From contig NZ_BMGR01000009.1 of assembly GCF_014640295.1 (NCBI RefSeq), forward strand, positions 1 to 64,000: a stretch of DNA of 64,000 nucleotides, in the 5' to 3' direction. Source of the stretch: Paenibacillus abyssi (lineage in GTDB: Bacteria > Bacillota > Bacilli > Paenibacillales > Paenibacillaceae). The notes under the pieces were generated by a model that was not told the origin of the DNA, ran no database searches, and saw only the letters and a program-made list of their open reading frames with translations. Shown piece after piece: positions 7,783 to 15,786 of this stretch. The first letter of the stretch is position 1. Each line of letters opens with the position of its first letter. The translations under genes were made by a program, and so were the position numbers.

Positions 7783-9543
7783 CTAAGAACGTTCGCATAA
7801 GTTGGTGTGCTGCCGTTGCTCATCAATCTGCTGCTTAAAGCTATCCAGCTGTTTGATGATTTCATCGCTTGTCCGGCATGCCAGAAGCTCCTCCAGCAAT
7901 GAGCGGCTGTCTTCCTGTCTTGTACAAAGCAGCCGCTCTTTCACTTGCAGAATCGCATGAGAAGACATGCTCAGCCCATCCACATCCAGGCCAAGCCAGA
8001 TCGGCAGCGCCCGCATATCCCCGGCCATCTCCCCGCATACCCCGACATGAATGCCTTTACGCTTGGCGGCGTCCACCGTCATTTTCAAAAGCCGCAGCAC
8101 AGCCGGGTGATATGGTTCGTATAAATGTGCGATTTGATCGTTCATACGGTCTACGGCAAGTGCAAACTGGACTAAATCATTCGTGCCGATGCTGAAGAAA
8201 TCAACTTCGTCAGCAAGCAAGTCCGCAATCATGGCAGCTGCAGGCACCTCAATCATAATGCCGACCTCTATGTTTTCATTAAACGGATGCTCTTCCTGCC
8301 GCAGCTCTTCCTTTGCCTGGCCAAGCAGCGCTTGCGCGGCTTGGACCTCTTCAACCGACGAAATCAACGGGTACATGATTTTGACTTGTCCGTAATAGCT
8401 CGCACGCAAGATGGCGCGCAGCTGGGTCTTGAATAAATCCTTCCGGTCCAATGAAATCCGTATGGCGCGATAGCCCAGAAACGGATTTTCCTCCTCCGGA
8501 ATTTCAAAATAATCCAGCTGTTTATCGCCTCCGATATCAAGCGTTCGAATAATTACCGGATGATCCCCCAGCTTCTCCGCCACGCTGCGATAAACCTCAA
8601 ACTGCTCCTCTTCCCCCGGAAAACCGATACGGTCCATATAGAGGAACTCTGTCCGAAACAAGCCGACCCCATGCGCACCGACAGGCTTGGCGACCTCCAG
8701 CTCCTTCAAGGAACTGATATTAGCGGCCAATTGGACCGCTTTGCCGTCAGGGGTAACGGAACTGACCCCGGCAAGCTGATGCAGTTCTTTCTTCTTCTCC
8801 AGCTGTACCGATTGGATGCGGGTATAGCGGTCAACAACCTCTTCGGTTGGTTCGATCAACACTACCCCTGTAGACCCGTCGATAATGAGCATATCTCCGG
8901 TTTGTATCGGGTCTTCCAGCTTGGTATCCAAGCCGACGACCAGAGGAACGCCCAGCGCCCGCGCCATTATGGCGGAGTGCGATGTGGTGCTCCCGGCCAA
9001 GGTGACGATGCCGAGCACATGATTGGGATTCAGATGAGCTAATTGGGAAGGAGACAGCTCCTTGGCCACTAATATGAACGGCTGTGTATCCATCGGCAGT
9101 GTAATCTCCGGCGCGCCCAGCAAATGCTTCAACAGCCTGTTGCCTACGTCTTTAATATCAAGCGCCCGCTCTTTCATATACTCGTCGTCGAGCAGGTCAA
9201 ACATGGTGACAAAATGGTCGATCGCTTCCTTGACAGCGACCTCTGCCACCTTGTATTGGCGCTGAATAATTCCCTGAACCTCATTCATGAACACCGGATC
9301 ATCAAGTATAGCCAAGTGCGCATCAAAAATATGGCTTTCCTCCGTACCCACCATATCACGAAGCTCGCCTTTTATTTGTTCAATCTCAAATTTCGAGGTT
9401 TTGATCCCCTCGTATAGACGGTCAAATTCCTTGGCCAAATCAGCCACATCGATTTTTTGCTCCGGTACATCCCACTCCCAATTCGGAAGCACGAAAGCTT
9501 TTCCCATCGCAATCCCGGCAGACGCTCCTATCCCTTGGATCAT
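7783..9543 (-). CDS. ptsI: PTS enzyme I (phosphoenolpyruvate-protein phosphotransferase)
   Basis: Enzyme I takes phosphate from PEP onto a histidine and passes it to HPr. The 586 residues match the family. The active-site histidine lies in AGSTTSHSAIMARALGVP near residue 190, and the PEP-binding barrel shows GLFRTEFLYMDR, RTLDIGGDKQL, SIGTNDLVQFALAVDR and GVCGEMAGD. It overlaps the upstream IICBA gene by one base (TAATG), so the two are translationally coupled. No HPr gene is next to it. Another enzyme I may exist elsewhere in the genome, so the symbol is given by family only. Confidence 0.88.
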   Translation of the reverse strand: MIQGIGASAGIAMGKAFVLPNWEWDVPEQKIDVADLAKEFDRLYEGIKTSKFEIEQIKGELRDMVGTEESHIFDAHLAILDDPVFMNEVQGIIQRQYKVAEVAVKEAIDHFVTMFDLLDDEYMKERALDIKDVGNRLLKHLLGAPEITLPMDTQPFILVAKELSPSQLAHLNPNHVLGIVTLAGSTTSHSAIMARALGVPLVVGLDTKLEDPIQTGDMLIIDGSTGVVLIEPTEEVVDRYTRIQSVQLEKKKELHQLAGVSSVTPDGKAVQLAANISSLKELEVAKPVGAHGVGLFRTEFLYMDRIGFPGEEEQFEVYRSVAEKLGDHPVIIRTLDIGGDKQLDYFEIPEEENPFLGYRAIRISLDRKDLFKTQLRAILRASYYGQVKIMYPLISSVEEVQAAQALLGQAKEELRQEEHPFNENIEVGIMIEVPAAAMIADLLADEVDFFSIGTNDLVQFALAVDRMNDQIAHLYEPYHPAVLRLLKMTVDAAKRKGIHVGVCGEMAGDMRALPIWLGLDVDGLSMSSHAILQVKERLLCTRQEDSRSLLEELLACRTSDEIIKQLDSFKQQIDEQRQHTNLCERS

Positions 9544-11423
9544 TAACTTTCCCCTCCACCTTTTCTCTCTTTCAAGACAACCGACATGACCGATGCCTGG
9601 CCCTTTTTAACGGCCTTAAATGGCGCGTAGCTCCAGGATCGAACCATATCCGGATTTGAAATTACCATAGGCGTTGCGAGTGATTTACTGCCTTTGCGCA
9701 CACGCTGGAGATCAAATCGGATCAAGAGCTGTCCCGGCTTCACTTCGTCGCCCTCTTTAACGACCGCATTGAAGCAGCCTGTAAGCTGAGAAGTATCAAT
9801 ACCGATATGCAGCAGAACCTCTAGTCCTTCCGGCGTCTGAATTCCGATCGCATGCATCGTCGGGTAGATATGAATGATCTTTCCTTTAACCGGCGATACA
9901 AGCTCACCCCGATCCGGCATGAAAGCGACGCCTTGTCCAACTAATTTACCCGCAAAGATCGGATCAGGAACATCCTCAAGCGGCATCATTCTGCCCTGCA
10001 TAGGCGAACTGAACAGCACTTGAGCGAGATCACGCTTGAGCGATTTCATGATTTCCTCGCGAATTAACTCGGAGAACGTGCCGAACACGACCTGCACATT
10101 GCCGCCGCCAAGCCTGATTACGCCGGCTGCACCCAAATTGCGCAGCGCGTTGATATCAAGCAGCTTGTCATTGGATAGCTTAAGGCGCAGGCGCGTAATG
10201 CATGCCTCCATCTGGACAATATTTTGTTTGCCCCCGATCGCTTGCAGTATAAGCGGTGCACGATAAGGAATGTCACCTGCCCACTCATCGAGCTGTGAGC
10301 CTTCCTCCCGGCCGGGTGTCGGGATACGGAAACGGCGAATGGCCCACCGGAACAAGACATAATAAAGAATTCCAAACACCAATCCAATCGGCAGCAGCAG
10401 CCAGCCCCTGGTTGCCAAATGGGCATTGATGACATAATCGATCGCCCCGGCAGAGAATGAAAATCCGTGTAAGATGCCGAGCTCATACGTTATCCACATG
10501 ATAAGGCCGGATAGAACCGCATGCACGACAAACAAGAACGGAGCTACAAATAAAAAAGCAAATTCGATAGGCTCAGTAACCCCTGTTAAGAAAGAGGCAA
10601 GCGCAGCGGATAAGAAAGTCTTGCGAATTTGCGGCTTAAGATCCTCACGGGCTTCTTGTATGATCGCAAAAGCGATCGCCGGAAGGGCAAACATCATTGT
10701 AGGATACAACCCTGCCATAAATGCGCCTGCCGTCGGATCACCGGCAAAAAACCGCGGCAAATCGCCATATACGATATGAGAGCCGTCCAATTCATAACCG
10801 CCAACCTGAAACCAGAATACATGGCTGACCAGATGATGAAGCCCGAATACGACAAGAATACGAAGCACGAAGCCAAATAAAAAGACACCAAATCCCCCTG
10901 CTGAGGATACAATATCCCCTAATTGATGCAAGCCCTCTTGTATGGAAGGCGCAATCGAAATCATTAGTATCGAAAACAGAACAGAAATAAAGCTGACGAA
11001 CAAAGGAACAAACCTTGGCCCCCCAAAAAATTGGATATATTCCGGAAGCTTGATCTCTTTGAATCGGTCATAACAATAGCCTGATATGATACCGATCAAC
11101 ACGCCGATCATTGCAGTTGGCTGGATCGGAACATCACTTAACCTGTCCGTAATGCCTGTATAAATGAACATCCCCGCTAGCGACGCAATTCCGGCCGCTC
11201 CCGCATTGTTTGTCAGTCCGAGCGCAACTCCGAGCGCAAACAAATAGGGAAGGAAAATAAACAAGGAATGACCGGCCGTATTCAAATGGCCGGACAAGTC
11301 AGGCAAGCCGAGCAATGCCCAGGGCAACTGGCTTAAACTTAAAAACACTGCCGCTGCCGGCAGTACAATCATCGGCAGCATTAATGCTCGTCCAAGCTGC
11401 TGCAAATTACCCATTAAATTCAA
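9543..11423 (-). CDS. PTS IICBA permease, glucose/N-acetylglucosamine family
   Basis: A 626-residue membrane permease with three PTS domains in order IIC-IIB-IIA. The IIC part (about residues 1-375) has some eight to ten membrane helices and the GVTEPIEFAFLF motif. The IIB phosphorylation cysteine is in MEACITRLRLKL near residue 408, and the IIA histidine in LEVLLHIGIDTSQL near 550. It imports and phosphorylates glucose or N-acetylglucosamine; the sequence does not let me choose between them. It lacks an attached HPr or enzyme I domain, which is supplied by the overlapping downstream gene. A cre-like site about 45 bp upstream suggests CcpA control. Confidence 0.88.
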   Translation of the reverse strand: MNLMGNLQQLGRALMLPMIVLPAAAVFLSLSQLPWALLGLPDLSGHLNTAGHSLFIFLPYLFALGVALGLTNNAGAAGIASLAGMFIYTGITDRLSDVPIQPTAMIGVLIGIISGYCYDRFKEIKLPEYIQFFGGPRFVPLFVSFISVLFSILMISIAPSIQEGLHQLGDIVSSAGGFGVFLFGFVLRILVVFGLHHLVSHVFWFQVGGYELDGSHIVYGDLPRFFAGDPTAGAFMAGLYPTMMFALPAIAFAIIQEAREDLKPQIRKTFLSAALASFLTGVTEPIEFAFLFVAPFLFVVHAVLSGLIMWITYELGILHGFSFSAGAIDYVINAHLATRGWLLLPIGLVFGILYYVLFRWAIRRFRIPTPGREEGSQLDEWAGDIPYRAPLILQAIGGKQNIVQMEACITRLRLKLSNDKLLDINALRNLGAAGVIRLGGGNVQVVFGTFSELIREEIMKSLKRDLAQVLFSSPMQGRMMPLEDVPDPIFAGKLVGQGVAFMPDRGELVSPVKGKIIHIYPTMHAIGIQTPEGLEVLLHIGIDTSQLTGCFNAVVKEGDEVKPGQLLIRFDLQRVRKGSKSLATPMVISNPDMVRSWSYAPFKAVKKGQASVMSVVLKERKGGGES

Positions 11424-11467
11424 CGCTTCGCTCCCCCCTCATCTTCCGATGTCACGTCTATTAGAAT

Positions 11468-11481
11468 GGTAAGCGTTTGCC
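11468..11481. promoter_or_regulatory. cre-like site upstream of the PTS operon
   Basis: GGTAAGCGTTTGCC is a near-palindrome with the central AAGCG...TTT of catabolite-responsive elements and matches 11 of 14 positions of TGTAAGCGTTTACA. It lies 45 bp before the IICBA start. The outer bases deviate from consensus, so this is a moderate call. Confidence 0.45.
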
Positions 11482-11494
11482 CTCATTTTGTCAA

Positions 11495-11525
11495 AGTAAA
11501 ACGACGGACCGCGAAGGTCCGCCGT
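11495..11525 (-). terminator. Hairpin terminator after the Q/N-rich repeat protein gene
   Basis: On the minus strand ACGGCGGACC and GGTCCGTCGT pair around a TTCGC loop, followed by TTTACTTTG. It is placed 24 bp after the stop of the gene at 11549-12139 and ahead of the PTS operon promoter. Confidence 0.75.
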
Positions 11526-11548
11526 ATTCTGAGTGGCTGTTTAATTAA

Positions 11549-12139
11549 TTAAAACCGGTTCATATTATTTTGCCCGTATTGTTGATTGGATGTGCCGGCT
11601 TGATACCCTACTTGCGCATAAACCGGACCATCTTGGTTTTTAGAGTTGGTGGCTTGGTACACAGGATGCTGACCGTAGTTGTTTTGCATTCCCATGTCCA
11701 TATTGCCGCTTGCTTGATATCCCATATTCGATGTCATCGGCTGGGATTGATTGTATTGGTTATACTGCCCGAAGTCTTGACCTGCGGTAGTGCCAAGATG
11801 GGAGATGACAGGATTACGGGCAAAATTTTGCTGCTGGTTGGCTGTGTAACCGCCCAGATGCGAAATAACCGGCTGCTGCTGTTGAGTCTGGGCGTTTGTA
11901 AAGCTGTTCATCATTCCTTGTTGTTGCCCATAAGACCCGGAAGAAGCGTAGCTTTGCTGAGGAGCCGCTTGGTAACCGATTTTCGAGATAACAGGACCGG
12001 TATTTTGAGCCGAAATGCCCCCGCCTTGTCTCATTTGACCTTGATAATAAGACTGTACGTACCCGGCAGGCTGATATCTGTTGGATTGGTTAAAAGACGA
12101 CTGAGACTGCGCTTGAAAAGATCCTTGTTGATTGTACAT
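11549..12139 (-). CDS. Low-complexity Q/N/G/Y-rich repeat protein (coat-like)
   Basis: A 196-residue protein dominated by Gln, Asn, Gly, Ser and Tyr, with no signal peptide, no Cys and no membrane helix. A short motif recurs about six times: GPVISKIGYQA (residue 48), QPVISHLGGYTA (89), NPVISHLGTTA (109), QPMTSNMGYQA (133), HPVYQA (158), GPVYAQVGYQA (171), separated by Q/N/Y-rich linkers. ATG at 12139 follows AGGAGGACAAGACGG. It is monocistronic between a CoA-binding protein gene and a terminator. The composition resembles spore coat or other structural self-assembling proteins, but I do not recognise a family and this is only a guess. Confidence 0.65.
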   Translation of the reverse strand: MYNQQGSFQAQSQSSFNQSNRYQPAGYVQSYYQGQMRQGGGISAQNTGPVISKIGYQAAPQQSYASSGSYGQQQGMMNSFTNAQTQQQQPVISHLGGYTANQQQNFARNPVISHLGTTAGQDFGQYNQYNQSQPMTSNMGYQASGNMDMGMQNNYGQHPVYQATNSKNQDGPVYAQVGYQAGTSNQQYGQNNMNRF

Positions 12140-12248
12140 TCCGTCTTGTCCTCCTAAGAATGGGTCTTTTTGTAGTCTTCACAACGGCCATTCAGCCCGT
12201 TCCTGAAGCCACTCTTAGTTTGGGAGAACATCAGACGTTTTATCCTGC

Positions 12249-12683
12249 TCAGGATTTGGATTTTCCACCAGGAAGCAGGATTGAGTCCTCTACCTTGATA
12301 CAGCGGTCCATGATGACTTCCAAGCCGCCTTCTGATGCGATTCGAGCCGATTCCTCGCTAATAACGCCCAGCTGAAGCCAGAGCACCTTAGCGCCGATCG
12401 CTACCGCTTCCTCGGCTACTGGGGGACAATGCTCGCTTCGCCGAAAGACATTGACAATATCGACCGGGAAAGGGATATCCTTTAAGGAAGCATAACATTT
12501 TTCTCCCAAAATCTGCTCCGCGTTCGGATTGACGGGAACGATCCGATAGCCTTTAGACTTCATCGCTTCCGATACCATATAGGAAGTACGGTCCGGTTTA
12601 TCGGACAATCCAACGACAGCTATCGTCTCCGATTGCTCCAATATCCTTTTGATCTCATCTCTTGACGGTTGTTGATAAGCCAT
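12249..12683 (-). CDS. CoA-binding-domain protein (YccU-like)
   Basis: A 144-residue Rossmann-fold protein of the CoA_binding_2 family, related to the N-terminal part of succinyl-CoA synthetase alpha. Seen are the nucleotide-binding strand-loop TIAVVGLSDKPDRTSYMV, then YRIVPVNPNAEQILGEKCYASLKDIP, VDIVNVFRRSEHCP and KVLWLQLGVISEESA, all typical of this group. ATG at 12683 follows GGAGGCGTTACC. Its physiological role in bacteria is unknown. It lies just downstream of aroA on the same strand with a 12-bp gap and may be co-transcribed with it. Confidence 0.85.
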   Translation of the reverse strand: MAYQQPSRDEIKRILEQSETIAVVGLSDKPDRTSYMVSEAMKSKGYRIVPVNPNAEQILGEKCYASLKDIPFPVDIVNVFRRSEHCPPVAEEAVAIGAKVLWLQLGVISEESARIASEGGLEVIMDRCIKVEDSILLPGGKSKS

Positions 12684-12695
12684 GGTAACGCCTCC

Positions 12696-13994
12696 TTAGT
12701 TGGATTCAACCCACTCGACCGCAGCGCCGAGCGCTTTCAAATGATCGAAATAAATCGGATAAGACTTGGCTACATGATGCGCATCGCGGATCCGAATCGG
12801 CGCTTTCGCACGCAACCCGACAACGGTTAAAGCCATAATGACCCGATGATCATAATGCGCATCGATCTCTACACCGCCCTCAACGCCCTCAGGGCGTCCG
12901 TGGACGATAATTTCGCTCTGTCTTTCCTCGACATTAGCGCCGGCCTTGCGCAGCTCATTCAAATAGTCGGTAATCCGGTCACATTCTTTGTACCGCAAGT
13001 TTTCCACGTTGTAAAAACGGGATGTCCCTTCCGCAAATACTGCGGCAGCAACCATGGCGAGCACTGCATCTGTAGCCGCGTCGCCGTCAAATTCCACTGC
13101 CTTGAGCTTACCGTTACCCTGAACATGGACTATACCATTATTGTGCGTAAGCGGTACATTCATCATGCGAAGCACATCAATGATCGCACGCTCGCCCTGC
13201 TTGCTGTTCTCCTCAAGCCGGTGGATGGTCACATCGGATTGGGTCACCGCTGCTGCTGCTAATACTGCTGCAGATCCGGGGTAATCACCCTGAACAACGT
13301 AATTTTTCGCTTCATAACGCTGATTACCCGGCACTTTATAGTGCATGAGATCGTCGCTGGCATGAATAACGATGCCTGCCTGCTGCAGCACCTCCAAAGT
13401 TTGGCCGATAACAACCTTGGATTTCAGATCGTGTTGCACCTCGATCTCACTGTCTTCCTTAAGCAGCGGGGTCAGGAAAAGCAGCGCACTAAGGAACTGC
13501 GAGCTGACATTGCCCGAAACTTGAATTTTACCGCCTTTAGGCTGGCCGCCGCGAATCGTAATCGGCAGTTTGCCTTCTTGATGATCGATCTCAACGCCCA
13601 TTTGCTGCAGTGAATCAATGAGGTCATTGTGAGGACGCTTTCCTAACGAATCCGGGTATACATTCAAGAAGGTAACATCCGGGCAAAGAGCAGCAATCGC
13701 CATCAGGAACCGCAGCACCGCTCCGGCATTGCCGACATTAAGTTCGTTAATCGGTTTCGGGTTGGAACCGAAGCCTGTAATGACGATTTTCTCGTCATCC
13801 TCCTCCACAATGGCGCCCAGATCGCGAATACAACGGCGCATGGCATCGCTATCCTCACTGTGCGCCGGGTAATAGATCGTGCTGGTTCCTTCTGCCAAAG
13901 CGGCTACCAGCAAATAACGGGTCGTGTAATTTTTAGAAGACAAAGCTTGAATTTCACCCTGCAATCTTGGTGTCGGCGTTACGATAACGTCCAT
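12696..13994 (-). CDS. aroA: 3-phosphoshikimate 1-carboxyvinyltransferase (EPSP synthase)
   Basis: Condenses shikimate 3-phosphate with PEP to EPSP in the aromatic amino-acid pathway. About 432 residues, the family length. Seen are the N-terminal lysine motif SSKNYTTRYLLVAALAEG, VSSQFLSALLFL, GDYPGSAAVLAAAAV, and YKECDRITDYLNELRKAGA with the catalytic acidic residue. The PEP-site helix reads NAGAVLRF rather than the usual NAGTxxRP; the Thr and Pro positions that govern glyphosate sensitivity are Ala and Phe. ATG at 13994 is preferred because AAAGGAG lies about ten bases upstream; two in-frame TTG codons precede it. It belongs with aroK and the two fluoride-channel genes upstream. Confidence 0.9.
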   Translation of the reverse strand: MDVIVTPTPRLQGEIQALSSKNYTTRYLLVAALAEGTSTIYYPAHSEDSDAMRRCIRDLGAIVEEDDEKIVITGFGSNPKPINELNVGNAGAVLRFLMAIAALCPDVTFLNVYPDSLGKRPHNDLIDSLQQMGVEIDHQEGKLPITIRGGQPKGGKIQVSGNVSSQFLSALLFLTPLLKEDSEIEVQHDLKSKVVIGQTLEVLQQAGIVIHASDDLMHYKVPGNQRYEAKNYVVQGDYPGSAAVLAAAAVTQSDVTIHRLEENSKQGERAIIDVLRMMNVPLTHNNGIVHVQGNGKLKAVEFDGDAATDAVLAMVAAAVFAEGTSRFYNVENLRYKECDRITDYLNELRKAGANVEERQSEIIVHGRPEGVEGGVEIDAHYDHRVIMALTVVGLRAKAPIRIRDAHHVAKSYPIYFDHLKALGAAVEWVESN

Positions 13995-14015
13995 CAACAA
14001 TCTCTCCTTTTATCA

Positions 14016-14375
14016 TCAGATCATCATTGAAAACCCTATGCCGGCAAGCAGCAGTCCGCCGGCGAATGTGTACATCAAATATAATAGCAAGGAGCGGTAA
14101 CTGCGCTGCTGTGCCATCATCACAGTCTGTACCATAAGCGTAGAATAGGTAGTGAAGCCCCCAATCAATCCAATGCCCAATAATGCATAGAGGGCCTGCT
14201 GTTCAACCTGAAGAGAAGCTCCTACCATCATACCAAGCAGCAGTGAACCGGACAAATTCACGATTAGCGTGGCATAATATGTATCGGATGTGCGCCGGGC
14301 AATCGCTTGTCCAACTGCATAACGCGCTGCTGCGCCGACCGCTCCGCCTATTGCCACCATCAATAGGTCAACCAT
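14016..14375 (-). CDS. crcB: Fluoride efflux channel CrcB/Fluc, second subunit
   Basis: A 119-residue four-helix membrane protein of the Fluc fluoride channel family, which exports fluoride as dual-topology dimers. Family marks are GGAVGAAARYAVG near the N terminus, LIVNLSGSLLLG with the conserved Asn, and GLIGGFTTYSTLMVQT, the phenylalanine-box and TTYST sodium-site segment. The start is taken at the ATG at 14375, which overlaps the end of the preceding crcB by eight bases, indicating coupled translation. Adjacent crcB pairs in Bacillota usually form a heterodimer of two oppositely oriented subunits; that is inferred here. Confidence 0.88.
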   Translation of the reverse strand: MVDLLMVAIGGAVGAAARYAVGQAIARRTSDTYYATLIVNLSGSLLLGMMVGASLQVEQQALYALLGIGLIGGFTTYSTLMVQTVMMAQQRSYRSLLLYLMYTFAGGLLLAGIGFSMMI

Positions 14376-14757
14376 TCCGCGCACCCCCAAGACGGGAGAG
14401 GCTCAGTCCCAGCCAGGCCATTAGTATTCCGCCAACAAACGAAGCAATTATGTATATCATGGCTGTACCAGCATAGTCGTGGCGGAGCAATTCGATCGTT
14501 TCAGCACTGAATGCGGAAAAGGTGGTAAACGCCCCTATAAATCCGGTTCCTACCGCTTCCTTCCAAGAATTTGGAACCGAAGGCCTGCGGGCGCAGTAGC
14601 CCAACCACGAGCCAAGTGCAAAGCTGCCCAAGCAGTTGCATACGAAGGTCGCCCACGGAAACAATCCCGTTTCCCCGGGCATGAGCCATGTCCCGATGCC
14701 AAATCGCGCAGCAGCTCCCATAGCGCCTGCCGCAGCGACGGCCAGAATCGTTCTCAC
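14368..14757 (-). CDS. crcB: Fluoride efflux channel CrcB/Fluc, first subunit
   Basis: A 129-residue partner of the neighbouring Fluc subunit, with four hydrophobic helices and the motifs GAMGAAARFGIG, FVCNCLGSFALGS with the conserved Asn, and GFIGAFTTFSAFSAET. The start is a GTG at 14757 that overlaps the aroK stop (GTGA), so it is coupled to aroK; an upstream ATG at 14772 would lie deeper inside aroK. No fluoride-riboswitch-like sequence is seen upstream of the unit. Placement between aroK and aroA is unusual and may simply share a housekeeping transcript. Confidence 0.87.
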   Translation of the reverse strand: MRTILAVAAAGAMGAAARFGIGTWLMPGETGLFPWATFVCNCLGSFALGSWLGYCARRPSVPNSWKEAVGTGFIGAFTTFSAFSAETIELLRHDYAGTAMIYIIASFVGGILMAWLGLSLSRLGGARNG

Positions 14758-15275
14758 GCATGCTCCTCCCATTGCCGAATGATACAGTCAGCAACTTCCT
14801 CTGTAGTCATCCGGGACGTATCCACTGAAAAATCAGCAAAATCATACGCATGCTTGCGCTGCTCCAGCAGCTTGTTAACCCGTTCTTCAACACCGCCCTG
14901 CAGCAGCGGACGGGAATGATCGTTGCGGACCCTCTCAATAATATGCCGGGCGTCGGCTGTAAGTGAAACAACCCAGCCGTGCGTGAGCATAAGATCACGA
15001 TTATGGGGATTCAAAACTGCGCCGCCTCCGGTCGCGATGATCTTACGTTCACCGTTCATTAGAATAGAAGCAAGCACCTTACACTCAATCTCCCGAAAAG
15101 CCGGCTCTCCTGATTCCGTGAAGATATCACTGATTTTACGGCCTTCAAACTTCTCGATCTCATCATCTAAGTCGACACGCATAAATCCCAGCCGCTCCGA
15201 TAACAGTTTGCTTACCGATGATTTGCCGGTACCCATGAACCCTACAAGGACTATTGCATTTTTTGCTTTAGACAC
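14754..15275 (-). CDS. aroK: Shikimate kinase
   Basis: Phosphorylates shikimate to shikimate 3-phosphate, the step just before aroA. The 173 residues match the family. The P-loop is GFMGTGKSSVSK near residue 12, followed by the shikimate-binding DLDDEIE, the arginine in EPAFREIE, the GGGAV loop at IIATGGGAVLN, and the lid arginines in VRNDHSRPLLQ. The start is GTG at 15275 behind AGAAGGTGTTACG. It is first in a run aroK-crcB-crcB-aroA with overlapping or short gaps, so it probably leads this operon. Confidence 0.93.
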   Translation of the reverse strand: MSKAKNAIVLVGFMGTGKSSVSKLLSERLGFMRVDLDDEIEKFEGRKISDIFTESGEPAFREIECKVLASILMNGERKIIATGGGAVLNPHNRDLMLTHGWVVSLTADARHIIERVRNDHSRPLLQGGVEERVNKLLEQRKHAYDFADFSVDTSRMTTEEVADCIIRQWEEHA

Positions 15276-15482
15276 CGTAACACCTTCTTATTTCAATCAT
15301 TAAAAACTCATTACCTTTACATGCCGATTATGAAGGAATCTCCATCCACATCATACCACAGCCCGGAAAGTGCGGACAATGGAGGAACAATTGAAACAAG
15401 AGGTATAAAAAAGACCACTTTGCCGTATGGATGATAATACTACATAAATTGCAGAACATCTATTCTAAGGAGTGAACCCCAC

Positions 15483-15782
15483 ATGTCCGCTAACCCCTCA
15501 TCCGATCCAGCCGAACAGAAAATACGCCGGATTCTTGATCCGGCTCATCCATTGAGCAAATCCGATGTCATATGGGTACTGGAATGGATCAAAAAAAAGG
15601 TGGCCGACGAAGATCCAAGCTTGCTTGGTCTGTCGCAGCCACGGTTATTGAAGAGCTTTCATTGCTTTGCCGAGGCCGCCATGTTCTTGATTCATCATCG
15701 CCTCGGCTATGATCATGAGACTAATCGCTTACGCGCCACGCTAGCCGAAGCTGTGCATGGGATAAGCAGGTCGACCAGCTAG
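15483..15782 (+). CDS. Small conserved hypothetical protein
   Basis: A 99-residue soluble protein I cannot assign to a named family. It is predicted all-helical, with a segment VIWVLEWIKKKVADED and a C-terminal CFAEAAMFLIHHRLGYDHETNRL stretch containing a His-His and several charged residues. ATG at 15483 follows CTAAGGAGTGAACCCCAC, a good ribosome-binding site. It is convergent with gndA, whose stop lies four bases from its own end, and is divergent from aroK. No catalytic motif is seen. Confidence 0.6.
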   Translation: MSANPSSDPAEQKIRRILDPAHPLSKSDVIWVLEWIKKKVADEDPSLLGLSQPRLLKSFHCFAEAAMFLIHHRLGYDHETNRLRATLAEAVHGISRSTS

Positions 15783-15786
15783 TCTC

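Noticed and set aside
15276-15482. A fluoride riboswitch upstream of aroK-crcB
   Set aside because: The gap shows no GGNGAUGG...-type conserved core or suitable pseudoknot pieces.
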